Of a stretch of 64,000 nt of DNA, positions 16,301 to 25,714 are shown piece after piece. Origin of the DNA: an uncultured Collinsella sp. (lineage in GTDB: Bacteria > Actinomycetota > Coriobacteriia > Coriobacteriales > Coriobacteriaceae); contig CANNOC010000010.1 in the NCBI GenBank assembly GCA_947507155.1, forward strand, positions 20,857 through 84,856, read 5' to 3'. Position numbers and translations under genes: made by a program. How positions within the stretch are numbered: the first letter of the stretch is position 1; every line of letters starts with the position of its first letter. The notes below the pieces were generated by a model. The model ran no database searches. It saw only the letters and a list, made by a program, of their open reading frames with translations, and had not been told where the DNA came from.

Positions 16301-18172
16301 CTTATCTCGAGCTTTGGCTTTGCGGTCTTTACCGAGGACTCGCTCGCGCATCTGGTAAAGCCCGAGCGTCCGATTCGCGTCGTTGACCAGTGGATGTACC
16401 ACAGCCGCCTGTACGCCGTCGCCCGTTTTGTGACGATGCGCAACGACCTGGACCTGATCCAGCTCAACTCTTTCGGCTGCGGCCTGGACGCTCTGACCAC
16501 CGACCAGGTGCAGGAGATCCTGGAGGCCAGCGGCAAGATCTACACCGTGCTCAAGATCGACGAGGTGTCCAACCTGGGCGCCGCGCGCATCCGCATCCGC
16601 TCGCTCATGGCAGCGCTCAAGGACCAGGAGGCCGAGCGCTTGGCCGAGGCCACGGCCGCGGGCGAGGCCTACGAGCAGGGCGATGCCGCGCCGGTGGCGC
16701 CTTCCACGGATGCCCCCGCGTTCGCGAGCCGTAAGTACACGTTCGAGGCGCAGCGCGAGAGTGCTTCGACCGCGTGGCCCAAGGTGCCCTTTACCGAGCA
16801 GATGCGCGACGAGGGCTACACCATCCTGTGCCCGCAGATGGCACCGATTCACTTTGACCTGGTCAAAGAGGTGTTCCGCGGTGCCGGCTACAACCTGGAG
16901 CTGCTGCCCTCGACCGACCACGACGCCGTCGAGGCCGGCCTGCGCTATGTGAACAACGACATTTGCTATCCGTCGATCCTGGTGACGGGCCAGATCATGG
17001 AGGCCATCGAGAGCGGTCGGTACGACCTGTCCAAGACGGCCGTGGTCATCAGCCAGACCGGCGGCGGCTGCCGTGCCACTAACTACATCGCGCTCATCCG
17101 CAAGGCGCTGCGCGAGAGCGGCCACCCCGAGATTCCGGTAATCTCGCTTTCGGCCGTGGCGCTCGGCGAGGACAACCCCGGCTTTAAGATTACGCCGGCG
17201 CTGCTTAAGCAGGCCGTGTACGCGGTGCTCTTTGGCGACGTGATGATGCAGATGCTCTATCGCTGCCGCCCGTACGAGGCCGCGCCCGGTGCCGCCAATG
17301 CGCTCTACGAGGAGTACATGGCGCGCGCCCGCAAGCTGGCGCCCAAGTTTAACCGCCACAACTACACCAAGCTGTGCCGCGAGGCCATCCGCGCGTTCGA
17401 CACCATGCCGCTCGTGGGCGAGGGCACCAAGCCGCGCGTGGGCGTAGTCGGCGAGATCCTGGTCAAGTTCCACCCTACGGCCAACAACCACGTGGTCGAC
17501 GTGATCGAGCGTGAGGGCTGCGAGGCCGTAGTACCGGGCCTGCTCGACTTCTTCCTGTACTCCATGAGCAACGCTGAGCTGCAGAAGGACGAGTTGGGAA
17601 GCTCTGCCACTACGCGCGCTGGTATGCAGGCGCTCATTAAGCTGGTGGACTGGATGCGCACGCCGGTGGAAGAGATGCTCGAAAAGTCCCGCCGCTTTGA
17701 GGCGCCCGAGCGCATCGGCACCATGGCCGACAAGGCCCGCACGGTGCTTTCGGTGTGCAACAACATGGGCGAGGGCTGGCTGCTCACGGCCGAGATGCTC
17801 GACCTAATCGACCATGGCGCGCCCAACATCATCTGCACGCAGCCCTTCGCGTGCCTGCCCAATCACGTAGTGGGCAAGGCCGTGATCAAGGAGCTGCGCC
17901 GTCAGCATCCCGAGAGCAACATCGTTGCGGTGGACTACGACCCCGGTGCATCTGAGGTCAACCAGCTCAACCGCATTAAGCTTATGATCAGCGTGGCCAA
18001 GGAAAACATGCGCGCCGGTAAGGGCTTTAAGCTCGAGAAGGTGGCGCCGCTCGCGATGGACGAGGTCACCGGCCAGATGCGTGCCCATGACGGCTGCGTG
18101 AGCTGCGGACCGGCCAGCGAGGACGCCGTGGCGTCGGTCGCCAAGCGTCTGGGGCGCGGCATTAAGAAGTAG
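13385..18172 (+). CDS. Large 2-hydroxyacyl-CoA dehydratase activase-type protein (tandem BadF/BadG/BcrA/BcrD ATPase domains, DUF2229 and HgdB-like region)
   Basis: [15 protein letters not shown] and [15 protein letters not shown] duplicated ASKHA motifs; [17 protein letters not shown] and [42 protein letters not shown]; 1595 aa. Confidence 0.88.
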   Translation: [1595 protein letters not shown]

Positions 18173-18200
18173 ACGGTCTGCTATGGGCTGGATATGAGAC

Positions 18201-18238
18201 AAACGGGTGGTGGCCGTACCGGCTATCACCCGTTTTTG
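18201..18238 (+). terminator. Intrinsic terminator after the activase gene
   Basis: aaacgggtggtggccgtaccggctatcacccgttttt. Confidence 0.8.
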
Positions 18239-18290
18239 CTGGACATATGTTGCGTAAACGCCCTAGCTATCATCCCTTGCGAACTTAGAT

Positions 18291-18419
18291 TTCGGAAGTA
18301 TGCGGCAAAATCTGAATAGGCCGAGCACACCGGATATGTCCAAGCTCTGTACCTGCGGTTTTATTGGCGAAAGACTGGGGTGCGCTCGAGAGTTCTAGAA
18401 TTTGCCGCATACTTCCGAA
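18291..18419. repeat. Intergenic inverted-repeat element (19-nt perfect arms)
   Basis: ttcggaagtatgcggcaaa (18291-18309) and tttgccgcatacttccgaa (18401-18419). Confidence 0.75.
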
Positions 18420-18588
18420 AACGACGTTTCTGCGGCACCAAAAATCGCCCTCGGAGCCTTGAAATAATGAACAGGTGTAGCCGTTCGCGGCAAAATACCG
18501 TCCGTTTATAGAACCCACCCCCATCGCGCGTCATCCTTACGGTTGAATAAATACACATCTATGGAATTACGTAAGAGAGGACCGTTCC

Positions 18589-19548
18589 ATGAGCTACAAG
18601 ACCGTTTGTGTTGCCGGTGGCGGCGTGTTGGGAAGCCAGATTGCCTTTCAGGCTGCCTACTGCGGCTTTGATGTGACGATCTGGCTGCGCAGCGAGGGCA
18701 GCATCGGTCGCACTCAGCCCAAGATCGATCATGTGCGCGAGGAGTACATCGCGGCAATCGAGGGCATGGCGGATGGCACAGGCGAGTGGTGCGCCGGTAT
18801 CGCCGATAGTGGCCAGCCCTTCGACAAGGAGGCGGCACTCGCCGCCGTCGAGTGTGCCTACTCCACGCTCAAGCTGGAGCTCGATCTTGCCAAGGCCGTA
18901 GCCGACGCCGACCTGGTCATCGAGTCTATGGCCGAGGACACCCAGGCAAAGATCGACTTCTACAAAAAGCTTGCCCCGGTTCTCCCGCAAAAGACCGTCG
19001 TCGTGACGAACTCCTCTACGCTGCTGCCGAGCACCTTTGCCAAGTACACTGGTCGCCCCGAGAAGTACCTGTCGCTGCACTTTGCCAACTCCATCTGGAA
19101 GAACAACATGACCGAGGTCATGGCGCAGGATCAAACCGACAAGCGCTACTTCGACGAGCTCGTCGACTTCGCCAACGACATTCGCATGCTTGCCCTGCCC
19201 GTCAACAAGGAAAAGAACGGCTACCTGCTCAACTCTATGCTGGTACCGTGGCTGCTCTCGGGCCTTGACCTGTATGTCTCGGGCGTGAGTGACCCCAAGA
19301 GTATCGACCTCGCATGGACGCGTGGCACCGGCGCCCCCAAGGGTCCGTTCCGCGTATTCGATACGGTTGGTATCCAGACGGCTTACAACATCGTTATGCA
19401 GTACCAGAAGGTGCCGGGCCTGGTGAGCCCGTTGCTCAAAAAGATGATGATGCCCTACAACTTTAAGGCCATGGCATCCGTCCTCAAGCAGATGCTCGAC
19501 GAAGGCAAGCTGGGCGAAAGCTCGGGCGAGGGCTTCTTCAAGTACTAA
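18589..19548 (+). CDS. 3-hydroxyacyl-CoA dehydrogenase
   Basis: VCVAGGGVLGSQIAFQAAYCGFDVTIW Rossmann motif; ADADLVIESMAEDTQAKIDFYKKLAPVLPQKTVVVTNSSTLLPS; GEGFFKY C-terminus. Confidence 0.88.
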   Translation: MSYKTVCVAGGGVLGSQIAFQAAYCGFDVTIWLRSEGSIGRTQPKIDHVREEYIAAIEGMADGTGEWCAGIADSGQPFDKEAALAAVECAYSTLKLELDLAKAVADADLVIESMAEDTQAKIDFYKKLAPVLPQKTVVVTNSSTLLPSTFAKYTGRPEKYLSLHFANSIWKNNMTEVMAQDQTDKRYFDELVDFANDIRMLALPVNKEKNGYLLNSMLVPWLLSGLDLYVSGVSDPKSIDLAWTRGTGAPKGPFRVFDTVGIQTAYNIVMQYQKVPGLVSPLLKKMMMPYNFKAMASVLKQMLDEGKLGESSGEGFFKY

Positions 19549-19735
19549 AAAATGATCCCTCGGGGACGGAGGAAAACGGATTGCCCGCGCCCCCAAAGCC
19601 GTGTTTCCACGCTGCTGCAAGCTTAAACTACTGCTAAGGGGTGTTTGTTAAGCTCTGAGCCATATTTGGGATAGAGACGGGCAAACGCCATGGTATATGA
19701 GGGAAATGACGGTGGCATTCAAAGACGGTAACGAT

Positions 19736-21448
19736 ATGGAATTGAGTGACAAGGACAACAGGCTGCTCTCGCGCCGAGTAGCTCTTGCGGGTGCGGCGGG
19801 CGCGCTGGCGCTTGCCGGGACAGGGCTCATGGGATGCTCAGTTGGCGGGGCCGGCACGGGCGCTGCATCTAGTCCGAGCAACGAGCTCACCGACGAGCAA
19901 AAGAAGCTCCACAAGCAGATCGTCGCGACCTACGACGTCGAGAAGCAGGCGGCCATCAAGGAGCGGCTCGATGCCGAGTACGCCGCCGGCGGCTACAGCG
20001 AGGCCGCTCCGTTTGTCGCGCAGGACCCCTTTGGCACCGATACCCTGAGCTGCTACGTTCGCTTTGCGACAACGGATTCCGTAACCGTCTCCTACAAGGT
20101 CGCCGGTCGCAAAAAGACCGGTGACGCGCCCAAAGTCGCTACCTTTTCCCGCACGCCCCGCGGTGGCGATACACCTGCCATGGAACATGAGTTCAAGGTC
20201 ATCGGCCTCATTCCCAACCACAAAAACAGGGTGACCCTCACCAGTACGGCACAAGACGGTACCAGTCGCACCTCGACCTTTACCGTCAAGACGCCGGCTC
20301 TCAAGGGCGAGGAAGAAGAGCGGCTCGCCGTCACGGCGGGGGAGTCCAACACGCCGCTCGCCGATGGCCTCTTTGCCATCCTGGGCAACGACTCATCCAA
20401 GCTCGACTTTATGTACCTCTACGACAACGCGGGACAGATCCGTGGCGAGGTGCCAATCATCGGCTATCGCAGCCATCGCCTGCTGTTTCCGGGCGACGGC
20501 AGCATGATCATGAGCGTCTCGACGACCAAGATGGCCCAGATCAACGCCATCGGCCAGGTGGTAAACGTCTGGAGCACGGGTGACTACGAGCTGCACCACG
20601 ACTACGCCTTCGATGACGACGGCAATCTGCTGGTGCTGGCGAGCCATGCCGGCTCCGAGGCCGACTTGGACGTCGACCGCGCGGCTGCCAAAAAAGACAA
20701 AGACGATCGCGTTAACGTCGAGGACCTCATCATCAAGATCGACGTGACCACTGGTGATGTTTCCCTTGTTGTGGACCTGGGCGACATGTTCCCCAATCTC
20801 AAGGCGAGTGCCAAGGTGGCCTCGGACGGTGACCTGGATTGGATTCACATCAACACGATCCAGTGGCTCGGCGGCGGCACCGTTCTGCTCAGCTCGCGCG
20901 AGACCTCGACGGTCATCAAGCTCACGGATATTAACGGCACGCCTACGGTCGATTGGCTTATGGGCTCGCCAGAGTTTTGGGCGGGCTCGGGCTTTGAGGA
21001 CAAGCTGCTGCAGGCCCAAGGCGATTTTTCGCTCAATGCGGGCCAGCACAGTGTGACCTATCTGCCAAACGACGAGACGACCACGACCGGTCGCTACCAG
21101 GTGCTGCTGTACGACAACAACTTTGGTGCGGCCGAGAGCTATCCCAAGTTCGACTGGGGCAAGCTGGGCGCCGCGGTGGTGACCGACTACAGCAGGGGAA
21201 CGCATTCGTTTGGGCGCATCTTTACGGTGGACGAGACCGCGCACACCTATGAGCTTGTGGACCAGATCGCAGTGCCGTTCTCAGGTTACGTAAGCAGCGC
21301 GCAACGCGTCGGCGATTCAAATAGTATGCTCGTGGCATCGGGCCAGGCCAAGACCTTCACCGAGTACGATCGCTATGGACTGCCCATCGCCACCTACGAA
21401 ATGGAAGCCGAGAAGTACATCTACCGCGTGTACAAGTACGAGCTGTAG
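19736..21448 (+). CDS. Aryl-sulfate sulfotransferase-like protein, Tat-type lipoprotein signal
   Basis: SRRVALAGAAGALALAGTGLMGCSVGG signal with lipobox; RSHRLLFPGDGSMIMSVSTTKMAQINAIGQVVNVWSTGDYELHHDYAFDDDGNLLVLAS. Confidence 0.7.
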   Translation: MELSDKDNRLLSRRVALAGAAGALALAGTGLMGCSVGGAGTGAASSPSNELTDEQKKLHKQIVATYDVEKQAAIKERLDAEYAAGGYSEAAPFVAQDPFGTDTLSCYVRFATTDSVTVSYKVAGRKKTGDAPKVATFSRTPRGGDTPAMEHEFKVIGLIPNHKNRVTLTSTAQDGTSRTSTFTVKTPALKGEEEERLAVTAGESNTPLADGLFAILGNDSSKLDFMYLYDNAGQIRGEVPIIGYRSHRLLFPGDGSMIMSVSTTKMAQINAIGQVVNVWSTGDYELHHDYAFDDDGNLLVLASHAGSEADLDVDRAAAKKDKDDRVNVEDLIIKIDVTTGDVSLVVDLGDMFPNLKASAKVASDGDLDWIHINTIQWLGGGTVLLSSRETSTVIKLTDINGTPTVDWLMGSPEFWAGSGFEDKLLQAQGDFSLNAGQHSVTYLPNDETTTTGRYQVLLYDNNFGAAESYPKFDWGKLGAAVVTDYSRGTHSFGRIFTVDETAHTYELVDQIAVPFSGYVSSAQRVGDSNSMLVASGQAKTFTEYDRYGLPIATYEMEAEKYIYRVYKYEL

Positions 21449-21515
21449 CGCTGCGCTCGGCTGTGCCTGCGCCCCGCGGCTGCGCTCTCGTGCCGGGCCC
21501 ACCTCGCGTCCCGCA

Positions 21516-22655
21516 TTACTTCACGTCAAACTCCACGCGATCGAGTTCGGGCACGTTGAGGTCGATGAGCTTGCGGGCAACGCGGCGGTCGTGCGCCCCG
21601 AGTGCCTCGCTTGTCGTCACGTGAGCGACAACCTCGCGCTCGACAAGGCCCTCCTTGTCGCCTTCGGTAGCCGAAGTCTCGACGGCGACGGTGTAATCCT
21701 TAAAGCCCGGCAGCACCGCGGCAAGTTCGCGCGTGGTTTCGGTGACGCCGTAGCCGTCCTGCACGCCGGCCTGCGCCGAGCCAATGGACCCCGCGGTCAT
21801 AACGATGCAGGGGATGGCAAAGATCACCGTACCCACGATGATGCGGCGGCGCACCTTGTGCGACAGCTCATCGACCTCGGCATTTTCCTCAGCGGTCACA
21901 ATGCCGTCGCCGTTGAGGTCGCGCTTGAGCGGTACACGTAAAAGAAGCAATACGGCTTCGGCAGCCAGTGCGATAAAGACGACATTGATGCCAAACTCGT
22001 AGAGGGCCGAGAGGAACAGCGACCCGCTCGCGATGGCAATGCCGTAACCTGCCGCGCACAGGGGCGGCATGAGCGCAGTCGCCACGGCTACGCCGGCAAT
22101 GAGCGTCGAAGGCTCCTGGTCGCGCGAGTTGCCCAGCCCGCCCGCAAAGCCGCCCGCGAGCGCGACGGCAAGGTCCCATACGGTGGGTGTCGAGTTATCG
22201 ATGATGGCGGCCGTGGTGGTGCCAAGGGGCGAGAGCTTAAAATACAGCGTGGAAGTGATCAGGCAAAGGACCATCTGCAGCGCGAGGCCGGCAATTGCCT
22301 CGAGGGTAATCTCACGGTCGAGCGTGGCGATGCCGTATGCCATGGCAAGGACCGAGCCCATGAGCGGGCAGATGAGCATGGCGCCCACAATGGCGATGTC
22401 CGAATCGATATCGAGGCCGACACTCGCGATCAGCATGGCGATAATGAGGATGCACAGGTGCGAGCCGGTTAGGCGCGCCCCGTTTACAAAGCGCTTACGA
22501 ATTACGTGATAGGGGGCGCGACCCTCGCGAATGTTGAATGCGCGCCTCAGGAAGCGGCCGGCGTTCTCCATGACCTCGCTGTAGGCAGGGCGGATGCCGT
22601 GGCGCCGGTGATGGCGCTCGCGCAGTCGCTTGAGCTGCTGGTTATCGAGTTTCAT
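21516..22655 (-). CDS. DUF389 family membrane protein
   Basis: GSHLCILIIAMLIASVGLDIDSDIAIVGAMLICPLMGSVLAMAYGIATLD; multi-pass, with GVAVATALMPPLCAAGYGIA. Confidence 0.82.
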   Translation of the reverse strand: MKLDNQQLKRLRERHHRRHGIRPAYSEVMENAGRFLRRAFNIREGRAPYHVIRKRFVNGARLTGSHLCILIIAMLIASVGLDIDSDIAIVGAMLICPLMGSVLAMAYGIATLDREITLEAIAGLALQMVLCLITSTLYFKLSPLGTTTAAIIDNSTPTVWDLAVALAGGFAGGLGNSRDQEPSTLIAGVAVATALMPPLCAAGYGIAIASGSLFLSALYEFGINVVFIALAAEAVLLLLRVPLKRDLNGDGIVTAEENAEVDELSHKVRRRIIVGTVIFAIPCIVMTAGSIGSAQAGVQDGYGVTETTRELAAVLPGFKDYTVAVETSATEGDKEGLVEREVVAHVTTSEALGAHDRRVARKLIDLNVPELDRVEFDVK

Positions 22656-22805
22656 GTTCACCTCGCTTCGCCGCGGGCTATGCATCGCGCCCGCTGCCTC
22701 TACTCTACACCGCGGCAGGCGGGGTGGTCATCTTGACGTGAAACTTAGACGAGTAGGTAAAGGGGGCGCGTCAAATGAGGTTGAAGCCGAGGGTTTCGGC
22801 AGATA

Positions 22806-22844
22806 CAAAAAAGCGCGGGGCCGGATGGTCTCCGACCCCGCGCT
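22806..22844 (-). terminator. Intrinsic terminator of the OPT transporter gene
   Basis: Reverse strand agcgcggggtcgg...ccggccccgcgcttttttg. Confidence 0.75.
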
Positions 22845-22869
22845 CTGCACGGATACGTTGTTGTTGGGT

Positions 22870-24573
22870 TTAGCCCAGCAGGCTCAATCCCACGGAGACA
22901 AACGCCAGGATAACGCCGACGATGGACTCGCCGCCCAGCAGGCCGCTGGCAACGACCAGGCCCTGCTCCTGGAAGGCGGCGTCCTTGGCAGCCTTCTCCT
23001 TGTCCGAAAGGCCTGCCTCGACGTCTCGGTGTGCGGCCCACTTGTCGTAGGCGAGCTTGACACAGGAGCCCAAGAAGGCCGTGAGCGACATGTAGAACGG
23101 TAGGTACACGCCCAGACCGATCATCATGGCCGGAATGCCGAGCCAGTACATGATGATGCCGGCGATAAAGCCACCTGCGAACCACGGCACGCTCGGGATG
23201 CCCGAGACCATGGTGGCGACCACGCTTGCCTGCGCGGCCACAAAGCTCTTGTCGGGGCCGAAGGCGTCCGGACCATAGGCGGTGACGAGCGCGACCATGA
23301 CAGCGGCAGCGACCAGGGCGCCCACGATGCCGCCAATGGCCTGGCCGACCCACTGTGCGCGCGGGTTGGTGCCCAGCACGGCTCCGGCCTTAAAGTCGTT
23401 CATGACGTCGCCCGCAAGGCCGCACGCCACGGCCACGATGCCGGCGATAAAGAACAGCTTGACCTGCGTGAGCTGCGCGAAAGCTGCCACGATGAGCATG
23501 ACGATGAGGCCAAAGATCTCCATAGGGTCGATACCCGTCTGGCCGCAGCTCTGTGCGCTCATGATGGTGGTGACAAAGGTGAACAGAGTGACGATGACGG
23601 CCGGGACGGGACCGAGGTCGAGCGCGATGGCAACGATCACGGCGATTGCTGCGGTGCCCAGGCCGATGATGCCGGCGTCGAGCTTAAGCGAGCCCGAGAT
23701 GAGCGACTGCTCGTCGGTGTCGGTGGAGCTGTCGGCGGCGAGGCCGCGGACGATACCGGCGACCTGCGGCAGGATGTCCTTAAGGACGACGGCGACGCCA
23801 AAGCCCATCATAAGGCCCATACCGAGGGACTTGACGATACCCTGCGCGGTCACAACATCGAACAGGCCGGCAGCGGTGCTGCCGACGATGATGCCAAAAT
23901 TGCCCAGCAGCGCGCCGGCAAACCAGAACGCGACGGGGGCGAAGCCCACCAAAAAGCCGATGGACAGCAACATGGGCGAGTTGTAGATGGCAAAGGTCAC
24001 GCCGGGGATGTTGAGCGTGCACAGCATGCTGGGCACCACGCCCAGGGCGTCGCGCAGCACGCTGTAGATGCCTGCGATGGCCATGGAGCCAAAGAGCTGC
24101 TTGCCGGTCTTGCCGCCGGCCTCGGTCGCGCGTAGGGTCTGAGCTGCGGCGTTGCCGGTGGGGAACTCCAGCGCGGCGTCCACGATAAAGTGACGGTGGA
24201 TGAGTGCCGTGGCCAGTAGGCCCAGGATAGTGCCGGCGAGTGCCACGATAAACATGTCGAGCCAACTGATCTGGTCGGCATAGCCCAGCATCCAGGCGCC
24301 CGGGATGGTAAACGCCAGACCGCCGGCGACCATGGCGCCTGCGGACATGATGGTGTGGGTGACGTTGGCCTCGTTGAGGCTGGCGTTGCCCATGAGCTTC
24401 AGGAAGAACAGCGAAATGACGGCAGCGAAAATGATCGGCCAGGGGAGGGCGCCCATCTTGAGGGCGGTATAGGCCGAGCTTGCCGTGATAATCACGCAGC
24501 CAAGGACGCCGATGACGACGCCGCGCAGCGTGAGTTGACCGCGCATCGAGGTGCGGTTCGAGGGATTGCTCAT
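22870..24573 (-). CDS. OPT family oligopeptide transporter
   Basis: RGVVIGVLGCVIITASSAYTALKMGALPWPIIFAAVISLFFLK; LEFPTGNAAAQTLRA; SQSCGQTGIDPMEIFGLI; NDFKAGAVLGTNPRAQWVGQAIG. Confidence 0.9.
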   Translation of the reverse strand: MSNPSNRTSMRGQLTLRGVVIGVLGCVIITASSAYTALKMGALPWPIIFAAVISLFFLKLMGNASLNEANVTHTIMSAGAMVAGGLAFTIPGAWMLGYADQISWLDMFIVALAGTILGLLATALIHRHFIVDAALEFPTGNAAAQTLRATEAGGKTGKQLFGSMAIAGIYSVLRDALGVVPSMLCTLNIPGVTFAIYNSPMLLSIGFLVGFAPVAFWFAGALLGNFGIIVGSTAAGLFDVVTAQGIVKSLGMGLMMGFGVAVVLKDILPQVAGIVRGLAADSSTDTDEQSLISGSLKLDAGIIGLGTAAIAVIVAIALDLGPVPAVIVTLFTFVTTIMSAQSCGQTGIDPMEIFGLIVMLIVAAFAQLTQVKLFFIAGIVAVACGLAGDVMNDFKAGAVLGTNPRAQWVGQAIGGIVGALVAAAVMVALVTAYGPDAFGPDKSFVAAQASVVATMVSGIPSVPWFAGGFIAGIIMYWLGIPAMMIGLGVYLPFYMSLTAFLGSCVKLAYDKWAAHRDVEAGLSDKEKAAKDAAFQEQGLVVASGLLGGESIVGVILAFVSVGLSLLG

Positions 24574-24697
24574 ATAGAACTCCTTTGCGTATATCCGCTT
24601 CCCCCGGGAGCGCCGCTACGGATACGGCGCGGGAAGTCGGGTTACCAAGGGCCGCCGCGTGAGCTCGCGCACGACCGCGCATCAGTATAGCCGCAAG

Positions 24698-24730
24698 GTA
24701 GTCAATTTGGGACGGGGCTTTTTAGCTGGT
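24698..24730 (+). repeat. Dispersed repeat R2 copy (gtagtcaatttgggacggggctttttagctg)
   Basis: Near-identical to 59451-59482; reverse-complement copy at 26273-26302; partial copy at 45519-45534. Confidence 0.7.
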
Positions 24731-24775
24731 TTGGGTAGGCGATATACTGCTGGGCAGACGAAAGGAGCGCCGACG

Positions 24776-25627
24776 ATGCTTAATGGGTGCGCATATATAT
24801 TGACGGTCGACGTGGGCAACACGTTCATTCGCTTTGGCCTGTTTGCCGAGGATTCGGCCGCGGCGCAGGAATGCCCGCTTGCGACGTGCGAGATCACGAC
24901 GCCGTCGAGCATCACGGCCGACGAGGCGCGCATGAGGCTCGTGCAGGTCATGGGCGCGCTGTCAGCCGATGCGGGCATGCCGGGTGCGCTCGTTCCCACA
25001 GCCGCAGTGCTGAGCTGCGTGGTGCCGGCGCTCGAGCGCCCGTGGAAGGCGGCGCTTTCCCGCACCTGTACGGGGCGCGTGCTCACCGTGGGGCCGGGCC
25101 TCAAGACCGGTATGCCCGTGCACTACGATGATCCAGCAGAGATCGGTCCCGACCGCATCGCCGACGCCGTGGCGGCCCGTGCCGTCTACGGCTCTCCGTG
25201 CATCGTGATCGACCTGGGCACTACGACCAATATCGAGGTCATCGATGCGCACGGAACCTTTGTCGGCGGCGTCATCGCGCCGGGCTTGGCACTTGGCGCC
25301 CGCTCGCTTTCGGCCGCTGCGGCGCGCCTGCCGCAGGTCGAGCCCTCGGCACCCACGCATGTGATCGGTCACAACACGCGCGAGGCCATGCGTTCGGGCG
25401 TGGTCTTGGGCGAGGTTGCCCGCATCGACGGCATGCTCGACATGGTGCTTGCCGAGATGCGCTCGACCAAGGCGGCGGGGGAGGGTATCGTGCCCATCGT
25501 CATTACCGGCGACGATGCCGAGGCGCTCGCTGCGTTGGTCGGCCACAGCCTGACGGTAGACGACGCACTGACGCTGCGGGGTCTCGCCGAGCTGTACCGC
25601 ATCAACCAAAAGCCTCGTCGCGCATAA
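24776..25627 (+). CDS. coaX: Type III pantothenate kinase
   Basis: LTVDVGNTFIRFGLF, GPDRIADAVAARAVYGSPCIVIDLGTTTNIEVID, FVGGVIAPGLALGARSLSAAAARLPQVE. Confidence 0.92.
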   Translation: MLNGCAYILTVDVGNTFIRFGLFAEDSAAAQECPLATCEITTPSSITADEARMRLVQVMGALSADAGMPGALVPTAAVLSCVVPALERPWKAALSRTCTGRVLTVGPGLKTGMPVHYDDPAEIGPDRIADAVAARAVYGSPCIVIDLGTTTNIEVIDAHGTFVGGVIAPGLALGARSLSAAAARLPQVEPSAPTHVIGHNTREAMRSGVVLGEVARIDGMLDMVLAEMRSTKAAGEGIVPIVITGDDAEALAALVGHSLTVDDALTLRGLAELYRINQKPRRA

Positions 25628-25714
25628 AGCCGAGGACGTCGGCGGGAGAGGAAACAACCCCACCTTTCACCTGCTACAATGGGTCAAACTATTGCGATTT
25701 CGGAGGTGTCTGCC

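Noticed and set aside
13826-17491. 1221-aa minus-strand ORF
   Set aside because: Fully antisense to the well-supported activase gene; high-GC codon bias creates long antisense ORFs, and the translation is low-complexity (H/D/G/A/V/L-rich) with no motifs.
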